This document shows positions 11,601 to 25,436 of a stretch of 64,000 nt of DNA, piece after piece. The translations under genes and the position numbers were made by a program. A model generated the notes under the pieces. The model ran no database searches. It was not told the DNA's origin and worked only from the letters and a program-made list of their open reading frames with translations. The first letter of the stretch is position 1. Each line of letters begins with the position of its first letter. Source of the stretch: Synchiropus splendidus (taxonomy: Eukaryota > Chordata > Actinopteri > Syngnathiformes > Callionymidae); the NCBI RefSeq assembly GCF_027744825.2, contig NC_071345.1:14571501-14635500 (forward strand). The letters are read 5' to 3'.

Positions 11601-13969
11601 TATGGAAGACCTCAGCACTGGCAACGTTGCTGTGGGTCCCAGAAGGCACCAGGTAAATGTGGAGGTTACTTCTGAAGCACACATGTGCACAATGAAGTCT
11701 GCTAAGGCAAAAACTTAAATATCTATATTGGAATCATGTCTCATAATGTTTGTATTAAAAATAATTTTGACTTCGATTATACACATAATATTCTGACTCT
11801 CAACACAATTGTAACTGTGGTTTGAATTGTTGAATCTTGGTCGGCTCCCCCAAAAGTCTCAACTTATCATAGGTGAATTGGTTGCCCTTGATCTACTGCC
11901 TTAATGCGAGATGCCATAGGTGATTTCATTTATACAAAACTAATATTACTTATTGAAAAATGCAAATGAAACAAGCGTCACTTTCAGCTGAATGCTCAAG
12001 TGCTTTTCATTTCTCCTCATTGTCCTCTTTCCTCTATTTTTTAATGAATTTTTTTTTTTTTGGAAAGGTCATTTCACTCAAACTGTCTTTCTCTTTATGA
12101 CACAGCAGAGCAGAATAATAAAGGATGACAAGCCAAGTGAGGAAGACATTGAAAGGTTGCAAGGCGGTGATGTTGCCTTGGTTTTGTTCACTGCTGTGTG
12201 AGCCTGCTACCGAATCTGTCAGTGCAACATCGTCACCAAGGAAGTTTTCTCAAGATCCATTGGCTTGGAAGCATTTGAAGATGTTAACTTTTCAGTCCCT
12301 CCTAACTTCCTCTACATTGATCCATCGTTCATCTATTAGCCTCTTCTACAGATGTGCCAATCTTCGCTTACCATTTCCTATTGCCTCAAATGACAAGCAA
12401 ATGAGGAAGTTCTCATTTAATTATTTCTTTTCATTTCAGTATTCAGATTTAGAACTAAGAAACCTTGACACATAACAACAACACCGCATATCAGCTTGAC
12501 TAAGGGCCTTACTCTGGCTGTAAAATGAAACAAAGGAAGGATGGAGGGATGATAGAAAAATAGAAAAGTGATCTGTATAGCGAGAGAGAGTTGTGGAGAG
12601 AGGCATTTCTACAGCTGATGCTACTTTCAGCCGCAGGCTTCCTGATACTGTCCACACACACTCACACACATAACACACACAGGTGGGACTTCGAAGTGCA
12701 GTGCGCCAATTTGTTGTGCCCTTGGTCCCCTCTCAGGAGGTTCACCGACAGGCATCCATTCGTGCCAAGACTGGCACCGGTCCCGCTTACACACACACCT
12801 CAATCCTGACTACACAGTGGCTGCAGGCGCTCCAGTGTATGTGTGTGCGGGCGTGTGTGCGTCCACTTTTTTCCATATTCAGAGGCCACGAGAGACAAAC
12901 GCAGAAGCGATGGGAGCAAAACATTGCTGCCCATTAAACACATGGAGGATGGAACAGCACTTATCTTCAATATCTGTGAGAAGACCTTGTTCGCAGCCAG
13001 AAGTAGAATTTGAATCCTCTGTTGCTTTGTTATTTCAGGTTGTGACAGTGTAAGACCATCAGCTTCTGATATGGAGTTGCTTTCCTGATCAGCAAAAAGT
13101 GCCTGGATCAATTATGGCAATTCATTTAGTAGCACCGAGCTTCTTCATTGGTCTGACAATTCATTACGGTTATGATTCAACAGTTAACATCTTAACATTC
13201 TTATGTAACAGAAAATCTACTAGCAAAAAGCAGATGGTCAGATATATTTCGGCTTCTTTGTTATCTATTATCTCTTGTCTTCTCCATCTCACACACTCAT
13301 AGAAATTCACTCCATTCTAGTTACACGGTCTTCTACACATATGTTTAATTTTGCTTTTATTGCACACTGCAGGTTTAACACTTGAATGGCTGCGAGATAG
13401 TAGCGTGTTCCGCGGTTACCCTGTCTCAACCAGCAGCAAATCCTGAGGTTTTCCCACAACTGAAACAGGCTGTAGACGAGCAAAGAAACTCATTTTTATG
13501 AATAATAAAAGAACCATTACTGTTTAGGCTGGTTCTGCTGCATCAGTAGCCGTTGGCTGGAAACAGCTAACATGGTTTCTTATATTAGTTGCCTATTTCC
13601 ATGAGACATGTTTTGCACTTAGTGTGTCTAATGTGTAAAATGAGTTGTAGCAATTTCTTTTTTAGTTTTTCCTTATGAATTGACACACTAAATTAAGATT
13701 TCACTTGCAGAAATGTTTGTGTGTCAGCTGATTAGAAAAGTTGGAGGCCATCATTGCTCCATCCATTATAATACGAGAAACTACAGGCAACAACATGAAG
13801 TCAGAGGCTGCTACACTTCTGCCTGGGCTGGTGGGCCTTGATCATTTATGTACCACAGTGCATCCTCCACTGGGTTCCTGCTCATCTCTAATATTGATGG
13901 GTGCGTGTTTGTGTTCCAGCATGATTTGGGTTTAACACACAAGTAAAGTTTGCTACATTGAGTGATGCC
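8601..13969. other. Intergenic sequence, no gene recognised
   Basis: A long stretch without supported coding. The part from about 8640 to 9120 may be the decayed interior of the transposon whose end lies at 8536. At 12,110-12,170 a short acidic/basic frame follows an AG preceded by pyrimidines, but there is no convincing donor after it. CA-rich words occur at 12,650-12,680 and 12,790-12,860. Frames up to 123 codons elsewhere have no recognisable family. Confidence 0.4.
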
Positions 13970-14166
13970 TAGTGATGGGCTGATGAGGCTTCATGAAACA
14001 GTGTCCATATTTTCAGAGCCCAGTAGATGGCGCCCTCATTTTAAAAAATGATGACGATTTCATTTAAAATTGTTGAGCAAATCCAAAGATTTTAGAACAG
14101 ACAGTGTCATCTAGTTGGCTCTGAATACAGGACACTGTTTCATGAAGCTTCATAAGCTCATCACTA
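13970..14166. mobile_element. Short MITE with long terminal inverted repeats, TA-flanked
   Basis: The left end (GTGATGGGCTGATGAGGCTT, continuing CATGAAACAGTGTCC) and the right end (GGACACTGTTTCATGAAGCT, continuing TCATAAGCTCATCAC) are imperfect inverted complements over about 35 nt. A TA dinucleotide flanks both sides (13970-13971 and 14165-14166), consistent with a TA target-site duplication. The body is 193 nt with no coding capacity, so this is a non-autonomous DNA transposon. TA duplication and small size suggest a Tc1/mariner-type mobiliser, but CACTA/TAGTG-like outer bases leave that open. Confidence 0.75.
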
Positions 14167-14194
14167 TTGATACCATCCACCACCACCCTAAGAC

Positions 14195-14765
14195 TAAGGC
14201 TGTGTCCCATTTCTCCCACTAACACTTTTTGACCCTTACACTGGGTTTTGCGCTTTCACCTGTACGTGTAGTGTGTCCCAATACTCCGCACTCGCCGTTC
14301 ACCACTTGAAATGATCCCTTCAAACTGAGGGGGCTCCAGAGCTGACTTGAAACAAAGTGGGAATATGAAGTGTGGATAGATTTCCGGGATGCAAAAGTAA
14401 CGTTAACATCGTCACACCTCTAGCAGATCTATCACCGCAATATAGCGGCAAAGCCGGCTTCAGCTGCCCATTTCTTTTCCGCTGGTTCACCAAACCAAGT
14501 GAGATTATCAGTGCCGATGCAAGAGGTTGCAAAAATGTTAGAGCTGGCATTTCAAAAACATCACAAACCCTCGATATGCAGGAAGCAAAGCCAATGCACA
14601 GCAGCCAATGACATGTTGTCTTTACGCGTGACATCATCAAGTGTTGTCCCAATTCTTAGGGACGTCAATCACTTCAGTCGGAGGGCGCTTCATAGTGGAG
14701 GGCACTCAAAACCAAGTGCTAGTGTTAAGTGCTATTGTTCGAGTGTGTAATGGGACACCGCCTAA
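14195..14765. mobile_element. PIF/Harbinger-like non-autonomous element with TAA duplication
   Basis: The left end GGCTGTGTCCCATTTC (14198-14213) is the inverted complement of the right end ending at 14762 (GTAATGGGACACCGCC), matching at 14 of 16 positions. The trinucleotide TAA flanks both sides (14195-14197 and 14763-14765). A 3-bp TWA-type duplication with short inverted repeats is characteristic of PIF/Harbinger elements. The 565-nt body has only small shadow frames and no transposase, so it depends on an autonomous relative. It starts only 28 bp after the preceding MITE. Confidence 0.75.
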
Positions 14766-15419
14766 CTCTTGACATATCAGTCATAGATCTAGGTTTTTAT
14801 CTTTTATAAACATTGAATATCATGTGGCACTACATAACTGGCTTCTTTCACTCAGGAAGGAGGAGTGAGAAAGGAAAAGGAGAAACTGCAGGGATTTTGA
14901 AGACCTACTGGGTGGAAAAACAAAATAAATAAATCATCATCCGTGTGAGTGTAAATTAGTTTGGTGACAGAGGTCTTATATTGTATATAGTTAAAGTAGT
15001 TTATTTTATAGCGTAACAGCTGTATTAGCAACAGACAAATTTGCTGTTTCATCTCCTAAAATAAAAAACGCGTTCATTGACATGCCTTTTATTTCTCTTT
15101 TGATTGGTTGATTTGCCCCAGGTCTGACCTTCATTATTGTAAGCTGTTTTAAGCATGTGTCTGCTAAGTAACATGTCATCAAAGTCTGTCACGCGTCTTC
15201 CTCTTTACTTGGTGGACATCTTGTTGAACTCACCTAAGATCCTCAGCTGAGGCTCAGGAGAGTTTCATGTGAGCAACGTCTGGCAACTGCTCTTCCTGCT
15301 TCTGGTTGCTGGTGAAAAAAAGCCCTTCAGGGTCTCCGGCACCTCTGAGCATGTAGCTTGCTTATCCAATAAGACATGTTCTTTTTTTCCCCCCCGTTCT
15401 CAAATCCAATTTCTAAAAC
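14766..15419. other. Intergenic sequence, no gene recognised
   Basis: Non-repetitive AT-rich sequence. The only notable items are a short A-rich run near 15,060 and a T/C run near 15,385. No gene supported. Confidence 0.4.
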
Positions 15420-15900
15420 AAAAACCAGGAGCTCTGAGCTTCTGTTGTGACTCTGTTCTTTCTCCTGCTGCTAATGCCATTGTGGCCGTCCTCTGGGCCA
15501 ATTATGCGGCGTGTATTGTCAGATGAGACGGCGTATTGTTTCAGCAGTCAGCACGGCTGCGTGACTGCACCAGGGATGGATCGGCGCTAAACGTGGCTCA
15601 CTTATTAGACCATGTGATAAGTATCTTTCCGTCGGAGGTTGGAGTGGAAAGCAGCGATGTGGAGATAAGAGGAAGAGAAAGAAAGACCTGACTCCTGTCT
15701 TTCTGTCTTTTCAGGGCTCCTGTCTGGCTCTAATCAGGGAGACGCAGGACCGACTGCACTCGATTAATCACTCATTAGTCAGCAAACACAAGAGGCCACT
15801 GCTCATCTTTGTCTCCCGCCGCTCACTCGCTCTTCACACGAGCTGAGCGCCTGTTAAGTTTTGTAACCTCCAAGGTCAAACTGCTCCTGCGGCCTTAAAC
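15420..15900. promoter_or_regulatory. Candidate conserved non-coding element
   Basis: Balanced-composition, non-repetitive block. It contains two closely similar words, GCGGCGTGTATTGT and ACGGCGTATTGTTT (around 15,506 and 15,529), and a pair of homeodomain cores ATTAATCACTCATTAG at 15,763-15,778. A 85-codon frame (15,269-15,526) partly overlaps but shows no family features. Function as an enhancer is inferred from composition and motif content only. Confidence 0.25.
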
Positions 15901-18779
<2,879 letters not shown>

Positions 18780-18935
18780 CCGGCTAATCCCTAAATTTTC
18801 TGGCCGTCTTTGATCACACCTGACCCAAACACACAGCAGCACGGGCCTATACGAGGTCAGAGTGGGACACACCTGACCCTTCATGCTGTTTGTCATGTGA
18901 AGTCACAATCTCCTGTGCTCGCACACCTGACACAC
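18780..18935. promoter_or_regulatory. Candidate element: TCF/LEF site plus three CACACCTGAC words
   Basis: A consensus TCF/LEF core CTTTGATC lies at 18,808-18,815. The decamer CACACCTGAC occurs three times in the same orientation, at 18,815-18,824, 18,868-18,877 and 18,922-18,931; starts are 53 and 54 nt apart. The first is within TCACACCT, a T-box half site, and all contain the E-box CACCTG. GGCTAATCC (K50 homeodomain type) lies just upstream near 18,782. Spacing and repetition are seen directly; regulatory function is inferred. Confidence 0.35.
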
Positions 18936-21869
18936 ACACACTCAGGTGTAGGCGCAGTGGTCTCAGTTGGCCGAGTGTGTCCATGGAGGATGAACCGGAT
19001 CAGCTGTGAGGTGAAGAGGTGGAATTTCAGATGGACAAGAGCCAGGATAAAGGGGAGTCGGACTTTGAGACCTAAAAGAGGCACAATTTTCATCTAAAAC
19101 TTCATACTGTTACTTCTTCAAGAGAGAGGTGAAATCTGTTTATTTAGTTCAGTGACTATATTCCATGTAAAAGGGATTTTTAATAATAGGGTATAAATCC
19201 CAATGATGTTCTCTATAAATAAACCTTTGTTTACATTTAAGTCTAACAACTGACCAAGGCCTATAAACTAAATCACACACAACATAACCTAAAGATGGAT
19301 TCGAACCGAGGTTGTAGCGCAAATCGCAACTCCACTTACATACTTTTCTCCTTCCATAAACAGCCATATAAATACACTGCAAAATTGTCAGTAAATTCAG
19401 CCAGACCTTAAAACTGAACATTAAATAAAACGTAATTCATTTCAACAGTAATTTGTGACAGTTACAGATAGGAAGAGATCAACCATCATTCGGTTTGTTA
19501 TGTTGACATGCATTTGCAAGTGTGACGTGTCAGGTTCTCCATAAAACAGTCGATAATGCAGTGGAACAACTGATCTTCTCTCTATCTCTTCTTCCGTTTT
19601 ATGCTTCAATCATTCACATTTGAGCTTTGTTATGCTCAGTCCTTTTATGCTTCACTTCTATTTTCCTAGCGCTGCTCACTCTACGCAGTCTCTTTAAACA
19701 AAGGTGGACATGCAAGGAGAAGCTTTCCAGCTTCCTGTGAGCATATGTCCACTAAGATCAGCCGGGCTCCGGTTTATTGGCCAATTCCAGAAGGGCATAT
19801 GCAAAGTGTCTGTCCCATTGATGGAATGTTCAAAAAACAACTTTGTTAAAAAGTGCTCATAGAAGTGATTTTTTAAAATACTAATAAAACCTCCACCTTT
19901 AAGATGTTGAACGTGAATAATTAACTCTAGTTGTAAATATTGCAAAACTTGGGTTGAAGAACTAGTTTCGGTTGAAGAAATAAATCTGACTTTCTACATT
20001 CTGCCCCCCACAAAACAATATCTTGGTACAATGTCAGGTACTGTAAGACTCTGACCCTGAGAGTTTTTGAATTTTAATTTGAGAGTTTGAATTCCGTTGC
20101 CCAGAAAACCGAATCATTGCCTTTGTCTGCCTAAGAGCAGACTTTCAAAGTGCATGTCAACAACCACTGTGGTGTTGACAGCATCTTTCTTTTAGTTACA
20201 TTTAGAACAGATGCAAAATGCGCGATCAATTTGCCATACATCACCAACTAGCTTTTTGTGCAAGCTTTTTCTCATTTTTGTGCAATTAAATGGTCTTAAA
20301 AATTGTAATCCATAGACAGCACTATTTTTTTTCAACCATTACCAATTCATTTCTAAATATAGCTCATTTATTTTTCTTTTATTCTTTTTCCCCCCAACTG
20401 AAATTAAGAAGAATTCTTTTGTGTGAGTTTTGCTCCTTTTACCATTATTTCTGGTTCTTCAAAATGCATTCAAAGCGATACAATTTTTTTTTTTAGCTCA
20501 TAGATGTGTAAATGATATTTTTAAAGATTGTCCAACATTTATATTCTATAATAAAATATCTAAAAAAAAAGAACATATTTAAGGATTTAATGTCGTAATT
20601 TAAATTTAATTTAATGTTGTGGTGTACTGACATTTCCTCGCATAAATTTGTGTCTACAGAAACAGAAATAAGTTCAAATTATGACTTCTTTCTTTTGTCT
20701 TTTGGCTTAACATCCCCTCATGACATCATTAATTGCCCACCCCAGGTGTCCCTTAGAATAATGTGCAAGGGAACAATGTGCTAAGAAACAATGTAGCAGA
20801 AATAAATAAAATCACTGAATGGAATCGAGTTTTGGTTGTGCTTGCTTATCTATGAATTTTCTACTCATGTTGGAGTAGAATAAGATTTTTGGATACGGCT
20901 TCCAAGGCGAGGTCAGTGAAGAAGTCGGAACTTGATGTGCCTCCAGCTTGTAGTCCAAGTAGCTGAGCAAAACGCGATATACTGTGCCGATGTGACTTTG
21001 TCACTGAGCTGCAACATTGCAATCTACATAGTGTCTTTGTGATAATAACCACCGTAGAGTGTAAGTGTAGCAGAAATGATACAGCCATAACTGCTGGTTT
21101 TAGTTTTGAAATGCCGTCTGAACTGAATCCTAATTCTCTAGTTTCATGTGTTCCAGATTCTTTTGATCTTCGCTGATCAGGCCGTAATATCGCTGAGTTC
21201 TGAGCCTGCAGTGTCGATGCAAGACTTGTGTTTACAACTCTTTCGAGGTAAAGAAAGTACCTTTCAGATATTACTTATACTGTATTTAATTGATAATATA
21301 TTTGGCCTCCCGCACATTCATATTAGCCTGAGTTTCACAGCTGAAATACATCTGTTGCAACTAAAACCTTCTTTAAGTCTGGGGTAAAGGAGCTGTTATT
21401 TATTGCCCTGTGATCTTACGAAAAGTATAAATATCAGTGGCCAGACATCCTCAAAAAATCATTCTCACAGCCAGCGCCCTTCATGCTAAAAGTGCAGACA
21501 TCATCCTTCGACTCTGGGGCTAGTTTCGTTATATTCATGAAGACCTATCATAATCGTCTTTGGTGCTAACCCCAGATGTAATCCCCTTAAACTCTGCAAC
21601 AAATAGTAAAGCGATTATGGGACTTTTTCCAACGTTTGATTTGCTGGGCCATGTGAACGCTGTTTAGAAAAGAAGTGTTTGTGTTGAAATGTTTGAAAAT
21701 GGAAAATGTTTGCTCTAATATTCTACGTTGGATATAGCTAGACTCTCCAGGGGTCATGAAAACAGCATGGTAAGAAGAAGACATGTTTATAAGCGTGACA
21801 CATCTTGCATTAGGCGTCCTTTATCAGTTAGGAAGTGTACTTCACTGTAATGTTAAAATAAAAGTACTG
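18936..21869. other. Intergenic sequence, no gene recognised
   Basis: Holds the polymerase III-type box element at about 19,290-19,350 and a very AT-rich section near 20,280-20,680. A 75-codon minus-strand frame at 20,861-21,088 is richer in GC than its surroundings but has no recognisable domain. Confidence 0.4.
19290..19350 (-). mobile_element. Possible tRNA-derived SINE remnant (A- and B-box-like)
   Basis: On the minus strand a perfect polymerase III B box, GGTTCGAATCC, lies at 19,297-19,307. An A-box-like word TATGTAAGTGG lies upstream at 19,332-19,342. The two boxes start 35 nt apart, about nine less than in an intact tRNA, and no cloverleaf can be drawn. A SINE head or decayed tRNA pseudogene is therefore more likely than a functional tRNA. 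Body and tail of a SINE were not identified. Confidence 0.35.
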
Positions 21870-22310
21870 ATGTTGATGGACAGTGGCAGCTATCTTACTA
21901 TTCATGATGTCACTGTGTATTGGCAGGTATCTTGCGATATGATATGTATCATCAGATACAGGAGTGGTAACATTGCGATATATTGCGATACTGTAAATTC
22001 AGAGATGTAATGCAATAAGAACCATCATTTTAATGCGGGAAGTCAGATGCAGTACAGAATTATATGAAAACAAGTTTATTGTTATGACATCTCTCCTGTT
22101 GGACTTTCACTTCCTTAAGATACTTAAGTTCACACACACTTCCTTAATCATAAACGTACTTGTGTACATAAAGAAAATTATTAAACATGTTAATAAAAAT
22201 ATTAAAACACATCACACAGCAGCATGTATCTGCGTATCGAATATCAACATAGACAACTTAAAATATCGATCAAGTATCGCAATGTTTTAGCGTCTCAATA
22301 TTTTCTTACA
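21870..22310. mobile_element. Possible decayed DNA transposon (GCGATAT/TATCG-rich ends)
   Basis: The left part has repeated GCGATA words (GCGATATGATATGTATCAT near 21,934, GCGATATATTGCGATACTG near 21,976). The right part has complementary TATCG words (GCGTATCGAATATC, AATATCGATCAAGTATCGCA near 22,233-22,281). This arrangement resembles fish repeats whose ends are rich in CGATAT/ATATCG. Exact inverted repeats and a target duplication could not be fixed by eye. Confidence 0.35.
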
Positions 22311-24195
22311 CTCTTTGTCACTATAATGTTCAAATTAAAGGTTTAGTTTTTGTGTTTCACATTCTCCATTCTAGATGAAAAAACTGTCTGTATCTCAAGA
22401 AGATGTTAAGATTTAATTCCCCTAATCTTATATATGAATATTGACTCAATATGGACTGAATTCCAGGTGCTTTTGAAATGATTTGGGGTTTCTCTGTAGT
22501 TTCCTTTCTTAAAATAATCCCTAAATAACAACTCTCAACAAAGAATTTTGTTAAACAAATCTGCCTTTTTTATGTCTTTGTCCTAACACACACTGCTCTG
22601 CTGCAATTGGCATAAGGCCCGCTCTATGTTTTGAGGGTGTGTGACTGCTCAAGCGAGAGCGAATAGACTGAGGAATTTATCCTGTCATACAACCAAGAAA
22701 CATTTGACAGACACACATGGATTTTTCAGCATTAAAGAATTGAATTTGAGTTTGTTAGTTGAGGCAGTGTCCTGGTGAAGTGAGAGACTTGACAGTGCTA
22801 GAGGATGCTAGTTTGATAGATCTGAAAAAGACATTGGTTAAAGCCACTTCAGGTCATGGTGAACACCAAAATTCAAGCACAAGGCTTGAAAATTGACCTC
22901 CGGAACAACTTAACAGTATTGACTGAAGAATGTTTGACGCTGCGTACTCTCCTCAAGATCGATCCTTGTGCATATCCAAGGTTGTTAGAGTGACTGGGGG
23001 GGTTTTGATTCTTGTGTGAATCTGTCTTTCTTGTGCTGACTATACTGAAGATTGTGAGCAGACTTGTGACATGAATGAGTGTAACAAAGACTGAGTCAGA
23101 GTGAACTTAAGACTGTCAGAGTCTTTCCTCTACAGTGACTAACGTTTGTAATACGAGGCCGGCACTCGCAACGTTGCTTTGCATGCACTGCCTAAAGTTG
23201 TAGCATCAGATCTCATTGAGATCTCAACTGTCACACGTGAACATTCAAAATAACTTAAGCTCTTACCCGCCGTTGTAGGACAGGAATTCAACATTCACTT
23301 ATGTTGTCGTCGCACAGCAAAGTTTACATTTCCTCCCCGTAAGTTCTGGGAAAAAGAGGTGCATTTGTTTGAAAACTTTCAGTCGGGCTCCTGGAATACA
23401 GAAAAAAGGCAGTTTTAAACAAATAACACATGCTTATAAATAACCTATAAACCTTGTGTGTGAAAAACTGTTGAATCATGAAAACACTGAGATAAGTGCA
23501 GCCTTTGTTGTCAGTCCCTCGCAGACTTTCATCCAAGACCATGCAGTATGCATGTGTGAGAAACAGAGCTTTTTTTTCTTCACTTGACATCTTCCAAACT
23601 ACAGTAAAGACACCAGTTAAAAATGAATCTAAAGAATCCAAATCTTTACGAGTATAGATCATGAGTGGAAGCTCTAATTTGCCGAGCACAATGTCAGATG
23701 TCAAGAGGCTCAGTAATTACTGCGAGAGAGTATAAATAATATATATAGCTCAAAATAGCAAGAACAGTAGGGGCTTGATGTTAATATTACACTTTTATAT
23801 CTTGCCCTCTTACGCACTCAACATTCCTCTAACATCAGGCTTCACTTATCACTGCTGTGCTACTTCTTTAAGTCTGTATGGGGATTGAAAAGATGCCTGT
23901 TGAAAACTCATTGCAATCTTTTCCATTGAAGTGCAGCTTATTTACAAATCTAAAGACGCTTGTCATAGACGCTTGTCATACTTTATTTTCCAACTGCTCT
24001 TTCAAAACTTATTCTATTTAATGCGGTATGTGGGTTTTGTGTTAGATCTTGATTGGCATTTTTAAGATTGGGTGCGAACATTATTGTCTTACAGTGGCTG
24101 CTAATGAGAAGTGCAACGCTTGTAGTTACACACTGTCCTGAAACACCAGCAACATTTTAGTTTGAGCATGCATATATCACATATGGCTGCAACCT
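22311..24195. other. Intergenic sequence, no gene recognised
   Basis: Non-repetitive, AT-rich. A 126-codon minus-strand frame (23,324-23,704) is among the longer ones but has no recognisable family and no splice context. A 13-nt word (AGACGCTTGTCAT) is duplicated in tandem near 23,954-23,980. Confidence 0.4.
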
Positions 24196-24316
24196 TGTTT
24201 CTTCTTCTTCTTCTTATGATTATGATAATAATAGTAATAATATAATAATAATTAATAATAATGCAATAATAAGTATTATTAATGTAATAATAAAGTAGTA
24301 GTAGTTGTAGTAGTAT
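24196..24316. repeat. (CTT)n and AATAAT-type low-complexity cluster
   Basis: A run of five to six CTT units passes into irregular ATA/AATAAT units and then GTAGTAGTAG. Several trinucleotide families are adjacent without sharp borders. Confidence 0.9.
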
Positions 24317-24617
24317 TACAAGTAGAAAGAAAGAAGAAATTTACACATTTCACATTTGTACTTATGTCCTAGATGGAACTTGTGAGAACTTTCATCGCCA
24401 TAATGCTTTCCCCAGTCTCTCACCCTTAACTGAACCATCCAAAACAAAAAAATTAAAAAAAAACTTAACTAAGACACCTAACCAAGCTTAGACTCAATTG
24501 TAATGACCTAGTTATTTTGAAGTTTTCACCCTCAAATTGAGGCTTAGCCTAGTAGGGACTGTCAAACATGTCCCCACAAAAACATCAGGTCGCCCACAAG
24601 CAGGTGTTTTGTCAAGA

Positions 24618-24762
24618 ATTCAGGAGGTTTATTTGTCACACATACAGTTATACACGGTACAATGCATGGTGATATTTTTTGTGTCCCTGCATCCAATAAA
24701 AAAGAAGTGTGCAATACAAGATAACAAAGTAAAGATTACATAATATTGCATAAGTATAATTT

Positions 24763-24765
<3 letters not shown>
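24618..24765 (+). mobile_element. Probable LINE 3'-tail fragment
   Basis: The stretch reading GGTTTATTTGTCACACATAC, then ACGGTACAATGCATGGTGAT and GTCCCTGCATCCAATAAAAA resembles the 3' tails of fish non-LTR retrotransposons as I remember them. It is followed by an A-rich stretch and the GT tract. The assignment is from memory of family style, with no detectable coding part. Confidence 0.4.
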
Positions 24766-24838
<73 letters not shown>

Positions 24839-24847
24839 TGTGTGTGT
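24766..24847. repeat. (GT)n microsatellite, one interruption
   Basis: About 41 GT units with a single TATG interruption near 24,831. The 68-codon frame over it is a repeat artefact. Confidence 0.97.
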
Positions 24848-25132
24848 TGAAGATTGGGAGACGGGAGAATTGGTCCCCATAAGAGCCGATAAACAGGTGC
24901 TCTCATACACGCAACTCAATGCCTTGTCTTGTTCTTGTTTTAAGTGGCTAACATTTTGGAGCTGGTTATCTTAATCTAAGTAGTTCGCAGGTGTCAAACT
25001 CCTGGGCCTCGGAGTCAAATCCTGTCCGCCATGTTATTTTATGTGGCCCATGAGAGCTTTGAAAACATGCATTTGGTTCAAAATTGTGCACACCCAAAAC
25101 TGGTTCATCACCAAATCAGAGTGGTACGTGAC

Positions 25133-25178
25133 CTATAGATATTACATAGTAATATCTATAGATATTACATAGTAATAT
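25133..25178. repeat. 23-nt tandem duplication that is itself a hairpin
   Basis: CTATAGATATTACATAGTAA plus TAT occurs twice head to tail (25,133-25,155 and 25,156-25,178). Within it a 12-bp arm (CTATAGATATTA, 25,133-25,144) pairs perfectly with TAATATCTATAG (25,150-25,161) across a 5-nt loop. Confidence 0.95.
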
Positions 25179-25182
25179 AGAT

Positions 25183-25230
25183 ACAGATTGTTGATGGCAA
25201 TCTGAAAACAGATTGCCATCAACAATCTGT
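25183..25230. repeat. Perfect 22-bp inverted repeat with 4-nt loop
   Basis: The arm at 25,183-25,204 (starting ACAGATTGTTGATGGC) is the exact inverted complement of 25,209-25,230, separated only by AAAA. It follows the tandem hairpin after four bases. Such a tight perfect palindrome could form a cruciform in DNA or a stable hairpin in RNA. Confidence 0.97.
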
Positions 25231-25436
25231 TTTCAAGAAAGCGAAGATCTTAATCAGTACAAGGGACAGAAATTAATAAACAAAGGGGATATTTGACATG
25301 AAATATGGTTTTGGTCCAAATTTAGACCCCAAGTGAATGTTTCAACGTTTGTTTCACGTTAAACTAGAGTCAATAAATGTATATTTTGGTCGGCCAGTTG
25401 CTTAAACTGCGTTTTACATTTTGGCCCTATATATGA

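Larger units (their letters stand above)
24986..25436. mobile_element. Non-autonomous hAT-like element with internal palindromes
   Basis: Begins CAGGTGTCAAACTCCTGGGC and continues with a TTTTATGTGGCCC word, matching the fragment at 8536 and the general style of abundant fish hAT-derived repeats (GTCAAACTC... GGCCC). It ends near TTTTACATTTTGGCCCTATA. The interior holds the palindromes listed separately and no transposase. Exact termini and target duplication could not be fixed. Confidence 0.5.

Noticed and set aside
12110..12200. Possible isolated coding exon encoding DDKPSEEDIERLQGGD
   Set aside because: An acceptor-like AG precedes it, but no acceptable donor or neighbouring exon could be found.
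19290..19350. Functional tRNA gene on the minus strand
   Set aside because: A perfect B box is present, but the A-to-B distance is too short and no acceptor or anticodon stem can be formed.
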